In this document: in pieces, positions 21,215 to 30,641 of the stretch
Layout: each line of letters starts with the position of its first letter
Numbering within the stretch: the first letter of the stretch is position 1
DNA from: Deltaproteobacteria bacterium
Lineage (GTDB): Bacteria > Bdellovibrionota_C > UBA2361 > JAFLCA01
Direction of reading: 5' to 3'
DNA: 32,677 nt
NCBI GenBank assembly: GCA_017302875.1
Contig: JAFLCA010000015.1
Location: forward strand, 1 to 32,677
Notes under the pieces: generated by a model
Seen by the model: only the letters and a program-made list of their open reading frames with translations
The model's database searches: none
What the model was told of the DNA's origin: nothing
Made by a program: the position numbers and the translations under genes

Positions 21215-22776
21215 ATCTGCATATCCTTTTCTGATCGAGCTACAGGCGCAATGTTGAATTCCCTGCAGTAACGCAGCGTGCTTCGAAACACCAGCCACGC
21301 CCACAACAAACCCAGCATCGAAAGAACCGCAGCCCGCGCAATGCCCTCCAGCTCAAAGCTAAACCCAGCAACATTTGCGAGCAGAAATACTGCGTCGCGA
21401 TAGTACTCCAGTAGCACGCCAAGCATTTGCAGGCCGACGCCCCATGGATCGATCCCGCAAACGTAGAATACCAAGGCAGACAGAACAGCCTTACACCCCA
21501 GCAAAGCTCCAAGCGGCGCCATGATCGGATTAAGCAAAAACGTCCACAGAGAGATGCGACCAAACCACGCCAGTGAAACGGCAGAGGTTCCGATGCATGC
21601 ATACAGGCAAGCTAAGAGGTACTGCCGCACCTTTCCAACTGCGGACGAGTCGGCCGCCATGGCGAGGCCCCACAAAGCGGCGAACGTCAGTTGAATTCCC
21701 GGCTCAAAGTAACATCCCGGCCACAACAGCGAGACCAACAAGAGCGAAATCAGAATGGAATTAGTGAAGGCGCGATTGCGCTCGAAAATCCGCCCGCTCA
21801 TGACAAAGAGAATTGCAAACATGGCGCGCACCACAGACCCTTCTATCCCGACCAAAGCAACAAAAAGAGCGCTACCGAGAAGCCCCACCAAGGTGACGAT
21901 GGTATTCCAATGCTGGAGCGCCTGCGCTGAGGGGAACCACGCCACCACTCGAGCAGCGATCCAACAAAGGGTGAAAAAGAGCAGTGTAACCTGATATCCC
22001 GAGGCGACGAGCAAGTGCGCCAAACCGGTCACCTTAAATGCATTCTCAGTTTCATCGCTAATCATGTCACGCATACCGAGACTCATCGCCAACAAGATCC
22101 CGGAGCGCTCCCCGTCGCCTAGCACCGCGAATACCCGCTTCTTTAGATAGGCACGTAATCTGGCTATGGCGGGGCGTGAAGAGGAGTTCAAGGAGGCGGT
22201 CGCGTAGATGATTTTACAAGTATGGGTAAACCCGTGCCGAAAGAGTGTCGCCTCATACGAAAGCGGATAGCTCGGAATAGAGAGGGCGTGAAAACGCGCG
22301 CGTACTACAAACTGCGCCCCTAGAAACTGAGATGCGGAATTTTTCCAAGGCAGGTCGACGGCTCGACAGAACAACCTCGGAGGTTTAGAAAACTCCCGCA
22401 CGATGCGCCCCTCCTCGCTAACCTCAGCGAGGGCCGCCAGAGCAAATCGAACTTCACCGCTGCGCGGTCTTTGCGGTTCTCGTAGTACCTCCACGAGATA
22501 CGAACGGTCTGGGCGTAGATCCACATGAGCCATTCCTAAGATCGCAAGAGCCGAGGACAGCACCCCTAAAACAAAGCTGATTACGAGAAGCCGCAGCGAG
22601 CGCATGAGATAAACGCAAACGCAAAGAGCAAGCCCGACGCAGCAAAGCAACTCAAGCTTAAGTCCCGCTAGCAGATATGCCGCAGCCTGACCGAGCATAA
22701 GCCCCGGCATAAAAAGAAGTAAGGGATATTGCCTGCGTAATCGGGCTATAAGCCTGCGCGGAACATTGAAAATCAT
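21208..22776 (-). CDS. comEC: ComEC/Rec2-family protein without the metallo-beta-lactamase domain
   Basis: Inner-membrane channel for single-stranded DNA uptake in natural transformation. The 522-aa protein has N-terminal membrane helices (about 17-82) and an OB-fold-like periplasmic part (about 90-195). The Competence domain starts with GILLAMSLGMRDMI and GLAHLLVASGYQVTLLFF (about 226-268), followed by many membrane helices to about 510. The C-terminal metallo-beta-lactamase-like domain present in long ComEC proteins is absent; the gene ends in a short tail after the last helix and overlaps mreB tail-to-tail by 7 bp. Short ComEC forms without this domain are known. No other competence gene is in the window. 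Confidence 0.9.
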   Translation of the reverse strand: MIFNVPRRLIARLRRQYPLLLFMPGLMLGQAAAYLLAGLKLELLCCVGLALCVCVYLMRSLRLLVISFVLGVLSSALAILGMAHVDLRPDRSYLVEVLREPQRPRSGEVRFALAALAEVSEEGRIVREFSKPPRLFCRAVDLPWKNSASQFLGAQFVVRARFHALSIPSYPLSYEATLFRHGFTHTCKIIYATASLNSSSRPAIARLRAYLKKRVFAVLGDGERSGILLAMSLGMRDMISDETENAFKVTGLAHLLVASGYQVTLLFFTLCWIAARVVAWFPSAQALQHWNTIVTLVGLLGSALFVALVGIEGSVVRAMFAILFVMSGRIFERNRAFTNSILISLLLVSLLWPGCYFEPGIQLTFAALWGLAMAADSSAVGKVRQYLLACLYACIGTSAVSLAWFGRISLWTFLLNPIMAPLGALLGCKAVLSALVFYVCGIDPWGVGLQMLGVLLEYYRDAVFLLANVAGFSFELEGIARAAVLSMLGLLWAWLVFRSTLRYCREFNIAPVARSEKDMQIY

Positions 22777-22832
22777 AGCTTGAGGACTTTCGGAGTAGCG
22801 TTGTGAAGCAGCCTGCTATAGCGTGAAGGCGT

Positions 22833-23507
22833 ATGAGATATTCGAACATTTGCCTTGTAAGTTTCCTGCTGATTTTGGGCGCTTGCGCGCCCAAAACAAA
22901 GCCGCAGGACGCGCAGCTGGCAACCTATCGCTCAGTGCAGAATGTAGTCGCGGAATATGGTCAAGTAACCGGACAATTTCAAAATGAGTATTTGATCTAC
23001 ATCGCGGAGCGCCTGATTCGCGCGTTGCCGCCCCAAGAGATGGGCGCCGCGCAAACCCAGATTGTCCTTTTGAACGGCGCTTATCCCATGGCGGGGACGC
23101 CGGGACCTGGCTTTTTGGTGATTTCTCGGGGCCTCGTATTACGCCTTAGCAACGAAGGAGAACTCGCCTTTGTTGTTGCGCATGAGATGTCACATCAGAT
23201 TCTCGGCCACGCGATCAGTCCCGAACAAAGCGCGGAAGAACGGCAAGAGTTGGAGCTAGAGGCGGATCGCCACGCGGTCGCCATGATTGCGGTCGCTGGA
23301 TATGATCCCCGCGTTAGCGTTGGAGCACTGCTGCACTCCGCGCAAAGCGGCGAACTCTGGGAAAAGGAACCCCGCAGCCCAGACCATCCGGCTCTACAAG
23401 AGCGCATCCAGGCTGTACGCGCTATCGTGCTCGCAAGCAAATGGCACCCCCCGGGGACCATCGATCGATACGACTTTCAAAAATTCAAGAAGTCCCTAAC
23501 CTACTGA
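22833..23507 (+). CDS. M48-family metalloprotease lipoprotein
   Basis: The 224-aa protein has a lipoprotein signal (FLLILGAC, C18) and a zinc-protease core. The HEXXH motif is H117-E118-x-x-H121 (VAHEMSHQILGH), and the third zinc ligand lies in ELEADRHAV near 141-145. This is the layout of periplasmic BepA/LoiP-like M48 proteases, which survey outer-membrane proteins, but without the BepA TPR domain. It is divergent from comEC with only 56 bp between starts, and AAGG lies just before the ATG. Confidence 0.92.
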   Translation: MRYSNICLVSFLLILGACAPKTKPQDAQLATYRSVQNVVAEYGQVTGQFQNEYLIYIAERLIRALPPQEMGAAQTQIVLLNGAYPMAGTPGPGFLVISRGLVLRLSNEGELAFVVAHEMSHQILGHAISPEQSAEERQELELEADRHAVAMIAVAGYDPRVSVGALLHSAQSGELWEKEPRSPDHPALQERIQAVRAIVLASKWHPPGTIDRYDFQKFKKSLTY

Positions 23508-23514
23508 TTCGCCA

Positions 23515-23529
23515 TAGGAAAATTTCCTA
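23515..23529. promoter_or_regulatory. Perfect 15-bp palindrome, operator-like
   Basis: TAGGAAA-A-TTTCCTA is perfectly symmetric around 23522. With a one-base centre it is better suited to binding a dimeric regulator than to forming an RNA hairpin. It lies 8 bp after the M48 protease stop and about 90 bp before the next gene. Confidence 0.4.
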
Positions 23530-23574
23530 CTTTAAGTGAAGCAAAAGCTCCCCTCGAAGCGATAAGTGTTCACA

Positions 23575-23593
23575 GAAGAGTTGGTGGCTCTTC
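23575..23593 (+). promoter_or_regulatory. Leader hairpin before the 112-aa gene
   Basis: GAAGAG (23575-23580) and CTCTTC (23588-23593) form a perfect 6-bp stem around a 7-nt loop, ending 8 nt before the AGGGGGA ribosome-binding site. It leaves the site free, so it may stabilise the message or serve as a protein-binding element. Confidence 0.3.
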
Positions 23594-23617
23594 CAGGCAT
23601 TAGGGGGACTTAGGGCA

Positions 23618-23956
23618 ATGGTCATGCGTATTTGGCAGTGGATGGTGTACAAGGAGCTCCTGCTTCTTGCACGGCTCCAAAATTTCAATCACATACAACC
23701 CGAGCGCGTTATCCGCGTGCTGCACTCATTTGCTCGCGCACGAGCCCTTGCAGGCAGAGCTAGCAGCCCGGAAGATTTCATTCGTGCCATAGAATTCCGC
23801 GAAGCCCTGCTATCAATTTGGGAATTGTCCAGAACTCGCTATCAAACTGATTTAGCCAAGCGCGCCAAGTGGCATTTAGTAATGGCAAGCTGCAACAGCC
23901 TCTATGAACAGTTCACGCGCCCCGGGGTAACCGAGCCGCAGGCCGAAGCAGCATAA
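23618..23956 (+). CDS. Unknown 112-aa helical protein
   Basis: Not recognised. The product is a basic, all-helical soluble protein rich in Trp and Arg near both ends, with no signal peptide, cysteine pair or known motif. Two starts are possible: the ATG at 23618 (AGGGGGA 9 nt upstream) and the ATG at 23624 (TTAGGG 8 nt upstream). A good ribosome-binding site and a structured leader argue that it is real. It ends 14 bp from the convergent GT87-like gene. Confidence 0.65.
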   Translation: MVMRIWQWMVYKELLLLARLQNFNHIQPERVIRVLHSFARARALAGRASSPEDFIRAIEFREALLSIWELSRTRYQTDLAKRAKWHLVMASCNSLYEQFTRPGVTEPQAEAA

Positions 23957-23970
23957 GAATTACCAGCGCC

Positions 23971-25209
23971 CTAGTCGATTCGCCTAGCAGACTTAAGCAG
24001 CAAAATCTCTAACAGCAGAAGCCCTACAGCTGTCGTCAACACATAACATGCGGTGGAGGCGGAATTCTGCGCTGGAGTTCCGTACCAGGGAAAAGGGAAA
24101 TACAAACAAAGCAAAAGCCAGCTGGCGACCAAGCCTCGAAGCCCACATACTCCGCTTCCCGACTTTCCGTACAGAAACAACAACACCGGCAACGCGATCA
24201 ACACATAATGATCCCAGGCAACAGGCGCACAGAAGAAAGCACCCAAAGCAACTGCAAAGAAACAAAAATCGAACGAAACTGCGTCGGTTTGAGTAGGTTT
24301 CCTCCGAACGAAAAACACCAGCGCAACAATTACGGAAAAAGGAATGACATAGGAAACAAGGATGAAAGGAAGCTCCACCTGCAGCAAGGATGCCAGGACA
24401 TCAAACCAGCCACCTATACTGATATTATTGGGAAGCGTTTTGGTGGAACCTTCAATCACGGGTAGAGCGAACTGATAGAACTGCCCATAGATATCCCAGC
24501 CGAGCGTGAACAGCGGCAAGACTGCCAGCAAGACGCCTGAAATGAAGGCGATACCTGCGCTTTTATATTCCCTCAGTGCTATGAGAAAGAGCAGCAATGG
24601 CCACGTGTAGAATTTCAGGGGGATCGAGAGCCCCCATAACAGAGCCGCCGTTGATTTTTCTCCTCGCCTCCAATACGACCAGCCTAAGACAATCAGGAAT
24701 ACAATGAACGGAGTAATCTGCCCGAACCAGATGCTGTGAAAAACGGGCAATGCCGAAAAGTACATCGCGGCAAGAAGAATGCGAGTCAGTCGTCCCCAAT
24801 CAGCCCCGACCTCACGAATCATGATCCAGAAAACCGCGGCACAGAAAACAAACATCAGAGAATTCCAAACAAGCCAGGCCGCTTCCGGACTCAGGACTCC
24901 CATCCAGGAGCTGATCATCAACAGGGCAGGAGGATTAGTGGGGCGTTCAAGGAGCCTCTCCCACCCCGCCCCCGTGAGCGGCGCGTCGACCGTGGCATAC
25001 GGCATTTCACCGTTCACCGCATACATTGCGGATAAATAGTAATGATTGAAATCCGGATTTCTGCACAGGCGCTGCCAATTCAGGGCAAGAATGCCGATGC
25101 GCATAAGGATCAGACTGCATAGCACCACAAAAAGAACGGCGCACCAAATCGGGAATTGAATTCTACGAGGAGAACTCGGTGCTGATGAATTAGTTTGCAA
25201 GGCGCTCAC
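23971..25209 (-). CDS. GT87-like polytopic membrane glycosyltransferase
   Basis: The 412-aa protein with about ten membrane helices has the features of the DUF2029/GT87 family: an early periplasmic acidic motif (NPDFNHYYLSAMYAVNGEMP), then RPTNPPALL, a central WFGQITPFIVFLIVLGW and the helix GLSIPLKFYTWPLLLFL. GT87 enzymes transfer mannose or a related sugar from a polyprenyl-phosphate donor on the outer face of the inner membrane. The GTG start overlaps the stop of the ABC gene (GTGA), so it belongs to the uvrC-ABC-ABC unit. Substrate unknown; glycan or lipid export by the neighbouring transporter is a reasonable guess only. Confidence 0.82.
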   Translation of the reverse strand: MSALQTNSSAPSSPRRIQFPIWCAVLFVVLCSLILMRIGILALNWQRLCRNPDFNHYYLSAMYAVNGEMPYATVDAPLTGAGWERLLERPTNPPALLMISSWMGVLSPEAAWLVWNSLMFVFCAAVFWIMIREVGADWGRLTRILLAAMYFSALPVFHSIWFGQITPFIVFLIVLGWSYWRRGEKSTAALLWGLSIPLKFYTWPLLLFLIALREYKSAGIAFISGVLLAVLPLFTLGWDIYGQFYQFALPVIEGSTKTLPNNISIGGWFDVLASLLQVELPFILVSYVIPFSVIVALVFFVRRKPTQTDAVSFDFCFFAVALGAFFCAPVAWDHYVLIALPVLLFLYGKSGSGVCGLRGLVASWLLLCLYFPFPWYGTPAQNSASTACYVLTTAVGLLLLEILLLKSARRID

Positions 25210-26975
25210 ACGTATGAAGTTGGTTGTTCAGCCTTTGTCTCGCTTAGTGCAGCCTGTAGTCGGTACATCTTTGCATAAAGACCATCGAGTTTCAGCAGCT
25301 CTTCGTGGCGTCCCCGCTCCACAATTTCCCCCTCGTGCAATACAAGAATGAGGTCCGAATTGGTGATACTGGTCAGCCGATGGGCGACCGTAATAACGGT
25401 TCGATCCTGGGCGGCACGTTGCAATTCCATCATAAGCGACTTGTCGAGGGTGGGATCAAGATAGGAGGTTGCCTCGTCGACAAGCCAAATATCGGGCGCC
25501 TTAGCCAAAGTGCGCAGGAATGCCAGATACTGCCGCTCCCCCATAGACAGATTAGCCCCGCGCTCGGCAAGCAAAGAGCTCGGCTCGAACTGCTTTGTCG
25601 AAAGTTGAGAAAGCAATGCGTCGCTGCGCGGAAAACTGAGCTGCGGATTCCACAGCGTCACGTTATCTGAAACACTGCCGGAGAAAAGAAACACATCCTG
25701 CTGGACGACCCCCAATCTTGAGCGTAGGTAGGAGCGCTCGAGATTCCGTACAGAATTCCCATCGATGAGAATCTGGCCTCTGTCAATTTCATAGAAACGC
25801 TGCAACAGGCTTAGCATGGTGCTTTTGCCTGAGCCCGTGGGGCCACAAATTGCAACTTTTTGCCCAGCCTGAACTTCAAATGAAATGCCTTTTAACACTG
25901 GCTGCAGAGGGTCGTAGCCAAACCAGACATTCTCAAAACGCACCGATCCCTTCAGGCGCTGCCGCGCGTCAGATGCTCGCTCCGCCTCAACCGGCTCCGT
26001 TGGCCATTCAAAGATTTCAAAAATTCGCTCTGCCGCAGCCATGCCACCGAGGAAACTATTCCACTCGTTGACGATCTGCATAATCGGCCAGAATAACCAC
26101 AACACATACGAAATAAGAGCGACCAGCACGCCGACTTGAATCTCGCCCTGCTCTACCATTCGCCCGCCCAACAAAATCAGCGTCAACATACTCAAGCCGA
26201 CCACGAGCGTCATGGCGCAATGCAGAGAGGCAAAAATAAGCGAGGGTCGCAGACGCGCATTGGCCAAACGCGTGCTCAACGCCGAGAACAGCTCACTTTG
26301 GCGGCGCTCTCGATTGAATAGGTGAATGGTTTTTATTCCCCCAACGTTCTCAACCAAAAAGGAATTGAGGTCGCTCAAGAAAATGCGGACATCTTGAAAT
26401 GCGCCATATAGAGAGCCACTAATGTAAGCCGCGAAAACCATGTAGAGAGCGAACAGACTAAGACAGATCAACCCGAGCTTGATGTTAAGAGCGAGAATAC
26501 TGGCGACAATAAATGCGACGGTGAGAACGCGTTCAATAATTCGCACGAATCCAGCGTTAAACAATACGCTAAGCGCTCCGATGTCATTCACGAGCCGAGT
26601 ATTAAGCGCGCCGCTCGAAGTTTTATCGAGGTGAGAAACGGTCAGACGCAAAATTCTATCGAACACGCGCACCCGCAAATCTTGCAGGAGTTTCTGCCCA
26701 AGCACTTGGAAGTAGTACGAATGAAACCCGGTCGCTACAGCGCGCACTATTTCAAGAGCAAAGTACAAGAATACCAATTGAGCGAGAAGGCGCGCATCTC
26801 GAGGCAAAATCGCAACATCGATCACATACCCAAGCAGTCGTGGACCCACAACCGTTGCGGCAGTTGCGACAATGGTAAAGGTAAGGGCCACCGCCAGTGC
26901 GCGAGGATAGAGCAGCGTCAGCGCGAAAAAGCGCAGTGCGGTGCTCGTCTTACTGGTTGACGCTGCGCTAGACAT
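25206..26975 (-). CDS. ABC exporter half-transporter with consensus Walker B and altered signature
   Basis: The 589-aa type IV (MsbA-like) exporter has six membrane helices in the first 310 residues, then a nucleotide-binding domain with Walker A GPTGSGKST (about 378-386), Walker B IWLVDE with catalytic Glu (about 496-501) and the H-loop VAHRLTS (about 531-537). Its signature is LSMGE rather than LSGGQ. I start at the ATG at 26975, overlapping the previous stop by 8 bp; the upstream in-frame TTG at 27008 lacks a ribosome-binding site. The altered signature complements the altered Walker B of the preceding ABC gene, so the two should form a heterodimer with one active site. Substrate unknown (lipid, drug or peptide). 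Confidence 0.92.
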   Translation of the reverse strand: MSSAASTSKTSTALRFFALTLLYPRALAVALTFTIVATAATVVGPRLLGYVIDVAILPRDARLLAQLVFLYFALEIVRAVATGFHSYYFQVLGQKLLQDLRVRVFDRILRLTVSHLDKTSSGALNTRLVNDIGALSVLFNAGFVRIIERVLTVAFIVASILALNIKLGLICLSLFALYMVFAAYISGSLYGAFQDVRIFLSDLNSFLVENVGGIKTIHLFNRERRQSELFSALSTRLANARLRPSLIFASLHCAMTLVVGLSMLTLILLGGRMVEQGEIQVGVLVALISYVLWLFWPIMQIVNEWNSFLGGMAAAERIFEIFEWPTEPVEAERASDARQRLKGSVRFENVWFGYDPLQPVLKGISFEVQAGQKVAICGPTGSGKSTMLSLLQRFYEIDRGQILIDGNSVRNLERSYLRSRLGVVQQDVFLFSGSVSDNVTLWNPQLSFPRSDALLSQLSTKQFEPSSLLAERGANLSMGERQYLAFLRTLAKAPDIWLVDEATSYLDPTLDKSLMMELQRAAQDRTVITVAHRLTSITNSDLILVLHEGEIVERGRHEELLKLDGLYAKMYRLQAALSETKAEQPTSYV

Positions 26976-28779
26976 GGCGACTATGCAGCTCCTGTGAATA
27001 CTGCTCAAGTTCCTCGACCAGACGCTGCTCTTGATAGAAGCGCTGGTACCAGCCGGCTTGAGAAACGAGCTCTTGATGCGTGCCGGACTGAACCAGCCTA
27101 CCCTTCTCCAGGACTAACACCCTATCTACGCGGCGGACGGTCGAAAGACGGTGCGATACGAGAATCTGCGTCTGCTCAGCGTGCTCGGCAAATAACCCTC
27201 GGCGAATAGCCGCCTCTGTGTTGGAATCTACCGAGGAGAATACGTCATCGAGAATCAAAATAGGCGCTCGCTTGGTCACTGCTCTTGCAATACTCAATCG
27301 CTGACGCTGTCCGCCCGAAAGATTTATTCCACGCTCGCCCAAGATGGTCTGATAGCCTTCCGGCAAACGCTCGACTTCGGAGTCAAGACAGGCGATCTTA
27401 CTCGCCGCACGAATCTCCTCCTCAGATATCGAACCGTCTCCACTCAGCGCGATATTTTCAGAAATGGGTCCACTCAGCACAAGGATGTCCTGCGATACGA
27501 ACCCTATGAGTGACCGCAATGCCTTTAGGTCCCACTTCGTAACGTCCACCCCGCAGACGCGAATGACGCCAGACTCAATGAGGTACAGCTTTGGGACCAG
27601 AGCCAGCAAGGAACTCTTCCCGGAACCATTGTCCCCCACCAGAGCAACCTTCTCCCCACGGCGAACGGTAAACGAAATTGAATCGAGAACCAGCTGCGCG
27701 GAGCCAGGATATCGAAACCGAACGTTTTCAAATTCCAGCAAGGGTTCTCCAAGTGCGGGAAGAGCAGGACGAGAATCTCCGCTTGCTTCGACCGGAGTAG
27801 AGAGAACGCTCTCTGTTCGCTCGCTGCTGGCAACGGCTCGTTGATAAAGCCCGATCGATATGCCAACGGCTTGCATGGGCCATAGCAACTGCTGTGTATA
27901 GCGTTGGAGCGCAACAAAAGCGCCTAAGGTAAGCGTACCCTGTATGACCCAGGACCCTCCGACCAAAAGCACCAGAAGCATAGAAACAGCCACAACTAGC
28001 TCAAGGCTTGGGGCAAATACGGATTCAGTTTTGGCAAGTTTAAGCATACTCGCCACATACGACGTTCCAAGCGCGCGATACTGCTCCGTGAGCGACTGCT
28101 CTGCGGCAAAGGATTTAATGACTCGGCTTCCCAGCACCGACTCCTGGGCGAGCGCCGAAATCGCACTCAGATTCTGCTGCGACTCGCGATAGCGCTCGCG
28201 AATGATCTTGTCATTCTTTACGACGATGAAGGGAATCAAAGGCAGCGGTAACAAGGCGATCAGCGCAAGCCTCCAATCCAAACACAACATAATGACGGGG
28301 ACCGATATGAGGTAAAAGAGCGCGTCGAACAGCGTGATAATTCCCTGATCAAAGGCGCTGCTAACAGTATCGACATCCGAAGATACTCGCGCCACCAAAT
28401 CCCCGCTCTTCTCGCGCTCAAGCCGTTCGACCGGAGCGAAGAGCAACGCGGCGCAATAGGCCGAACGCACCTCATCACCTGTGCGAACATTGGTAGAACT
28501 CAGAAAGTAGCGATACACCAGTCGTAAGACGCCCTGTATGAGGATCAGCGTCAAGTAGGCTAAGCCGCAGAAAAGCAACGAATACTGCGTATTGCTTCCG
28601 CTCACCACGTCAATTGCCAACATGACGATGAGCGGCAGGATGACGTCCAAAGAGTCGACCAGAACAAGAGAAGTTCCACCGATCGCTAGCTGCCGTCGGT
28701 ACTTCCGCAGGAAACGCCCCACCGTTGAACTAGGACGAAACAGACGAGGAATTAAGCGGCCAAACACAGCAGAACTCAA
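26968..28779 (-). CDS. ABC exporter half-transporter with degenerate Walker B
   Basis: The 603-aa exporter subunit has six membrane helices (about 32-310) and a nucleotide-binding domain with Walker A GDNGSGKSS (382-390), a canonical LSGGQ signature (487-491), Walker B ILILDD (507-512) and the H-loop VSHRLST (541-547). The residue after the Walker B Asp is Asp512 instead of the catalytic Glu, the hallmark of the non-hydrolysing site in heterodimeric exporters such as TM287/288. The TTG start overlaps the uvrC stop (TTGA) and has AAGGAGG just upstream, supporting this start and translational coupling. It pairs with the next gene. Confidence 0.92.
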   Translation of the reverse strand: MSSAVFGRLIPRLFRPSSTVGRFLRKYRRQLAIGGTSLVLVDSLDVILPLIVMLAIDVVSGSNTQYSLLFCGLAYLTLILIQGVLRLVYRYFLSSTNVRTGDEVRSAYCAALLFAPVERLEREKSGDLVARVSSDVDTVSSAFDQGIITLFDALFYLISVPVIMLCLDWRLALIALLPLPLIPFIVVKNDKIIRERYRESQQNLSAISALAQESVLGSRVIKSFAAEQSLTEQYRALGTSYVASMLKLAKTESVFAPSLELVVAVSMLLVLLVGGSWVIQGTLTLGAFVALQRYTQQLLWPMQAVGISIGLYQRAVASSERTESVLSTPVEASGDSRPALPALGEPLLEFENVRFRYPGSAQLVLDSISFTVRRGEKVALVGDNGSGKSSLLALVPKLYLIESGVIRVCGVDVTKWDLKALRSLIGFVSQDILVLSGPISENIALSGDGSISEEEIRAASKIACLDSEVERLPEGYQTILGERGINLSGGQRQRLSIARAVTKRAPILILDDVFSSVDSNTEAAIRRGLFAEHAEQTQILVSHRLSTVRRVDRVLVLEKGRLVQSGTHQELVSQAGWYQRFYQEQRLVEELEQYSQELHSRHV

Positions 28780-30641
28780 CGCGCCTCCTTCGGGTCAGCG
28801 CTATTAAGAACTCGCAGAATCTTCTCCGCAAGCGGCAGCGGCATGCGTCCCGCTTTCGCAAGTTCGTGCGGATCAGCGCGCCGCATCGCTTCGACGCTAC
28901 CGTAAGTTCGAAGTAGACGGGAGCGTCGCTCGGGGCCAACTCCCGCAATAGTATCGAGAGCAGACTTAAAGACTCTCTTTGAGCGGGTCGTCCGATGAAA
29001 AGTGATTACGAATCGATGCGCCTCATCCCTGATTCTTTGGATCAAATGAGTCACCTCGGAATCAGGCTCAAACGCTACCGGTTCTGCATCTGGATCTGTA
29101 TAGATGCGCTCTTGCGATCTCTCCACCTGCTTCGAGGTTACATCGCTCTTGGTGCGCTCCTTCGCTAAAGCAACAATGTCGATATTCGCTCCTGTCTCCT
29201 CGCGCGCGAGCAAAGCACGACGCAGCTGCCCCGGCCCTCCATCGATGATAAGTAAATCCGGAAGCGTGTTCTCCTCCAGACCTCGTTGTAACCGGCGCCG
29301 CACCACCTCCTCGATGGAGGCAAAGTCATCGGGCTTGTCCTGACGGGAAATCTTATATTTGCGGTAGCGTTCTTTATCGGGAGTACCATCAAAAAAGGAA
29401 ACCAAGGCACCAACGATATCGGATCCTTGGAAGTTCGATATATCGACACACTCGATACGACGCGGCATTTGCCGCAGACCCAAAAGCTTTGCAAGAGCTT
29501 TCGAATTCTCAGTGAAACGCGCTTCAGCATCGAAGCGCGCCAAGAAATGTTGTTTGGCGTTGAGCGCGGCTAAGTTAAGTAGCCGACGCTTCACTCCCCT
29601 TTCAGGCACCACAAACTCCACCGCGCGACCGGCACGTTCTTCCACAGCCTGCTTAATCAACGACAGGTTCTGAAGCTCGATCGGAAGCAGCACTTCATCT
29701 GGAATTTCACGCTTTCCGTCGTAGTACTGACTGACCGCGCCCTCAAGCACCTCTTCATCTGAAACGCCGACATCGGTGAACACGAAGTTTTGGTTATCGG
29801 AGACTCGACCGGCACGAGATTTCAACACCGAGAGCGCCACCAGACTTTCCTCGCGATACAACGCAAAGCAGTCTCGATCTTCGCCGCTCGAGGATATAAT
29901 TCGCTGGCCGCTGCGCAGATTCTGCAAAACCGAGAGGCGATCGCGATACAGCGCCGCATCTTCGAAGCGCAGTTCCTCAGAAGCACGCTGCATATGAGCC
30001 TCCAAGTCCTTCACGAGCGCATCGGTTTTGCCGGTCAGAATCGCCTTTGCTTGCTTTATCCATCCAGCGTATTGAGCGCGATCGACAGGCAAAGTGCAGG
30101 GCCCAGCACAGCGCTTGATCTGATACTCGAGACACGGTCGCTGCCGATTGTAGAAAACCGTATTGGTACACGAACGCAGCGGAACGACGCGCTTTACGAT
30201 ATCGAGCAAGGTGCGTAGCTCGTAACTAAAACTAAATGGACCAAAGTATTGCGCCCCATCATTCTCGACTTTGCGCACTAACTCAAGACGCGGCCACTCC
30301 GCATTTTCGTCGATTCGAATACTGAGATAGGCCTTATCGTCCTTCAGGCGAACATTGTAACGCGGCTTATACTTCGTAATCAGGTCTCGTTCGAGAATAA
30401 AGGCCTGATGTTCGCTTTCGGTTACGATGTTTTCTACATCGCGCATCCGTTGCAGTAAGTATTCGATTTGGATGCGATCATCGTGGCCTGTTAAATAAGA
30501 ACGCACGCGATCACGCAAACTCTTTGCTTTCCCAACGTAGATCACTTCACCCGTTGCATCGCGCATTAGATAGACCCCCGGATGCTTGGGGAATGCATCA
30601 ATTTTCTTCTTGAGGGGAATGAGGTGTGGCAGAAGTTCCAT
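28776..30641 (-). CDS. uvrC: Excinuclease ABC subunit C
   Basis: Dual-incision nuclease of nucleotide excision repair, recruited by UvrB. In order the protein has a GIY-YIG domain (HPGVYLMRD and VIYVGKAKSLRDRVRSYL near residues 20-50). A four-cysteine cluster (C158, C170, C178, C182) follows, then a UVR motif binding UvrB (about 208-240), an RNase H-like nuclease (CVDISNFQGSDIVGALVSFF and LLIIDGGPGQLRRAL), and a helix-hairpin-helix end (IAGVGPERRSRLLRTYGS). The ATG at 30641 gives 621 aa and a standard N-terminus; an in-frame GTG at 30677 would add 12 residues without a ribosome-binding site. uvrB lies upstream on the same strand beyond the repeat region. Confidence 0.97.
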   Translation of the reverse strand: MELLPHLIPLKKKIDAFPKHPGVYLMRDATGEVIYVGKAKSLRDRVRSYLTGHDDRIQIEYLLQRMRDVENIVTESEHQAFILERDLITKYKPRYNVRLKDDKAYLSIRIDENAEWPRLELVRKVENDGAQYFGPFSFSYELRTLLDIVKRVVPLRSCTNTVFYNRQRPCLEYQIKRCAGPCTLPVDRAQYAGWIKQAKAILTGKTDALVKDLEAHMQRASEELRFEDAALYRDRLSVLQNLRSGQRIISSSGEDRDCFALYREESLVALSVLKSRAGRVSDNQNFVFTDVGVSDEEVLEGAVSQYYDGKREIPDEVLLPIELQNLSLIKQAVEERAGRAVEFVVPERGVKRRLLNLAALNAKQHFLARFDAEARFTENSKALAKLLGLRQMPRRIECVDISNFQGSDIVGALVSFFDGTPDKERYRKYKISRQDKPDDFASIEEVVRRRLQRGLEENTLPDLLIIDGGPGQLRRALLAREETGANIDIVALAKERTKSDVTSKQVERSQERIYTDPDAEPVAFEPDSEVTHLIQRIRDEAHRFVITFHRTTRSKRVFKSALDTIAGVGPERRSRLLRTYGSVEAMRRADPHELAKAGRMPLPLAEKILRVLNSADPKEAR

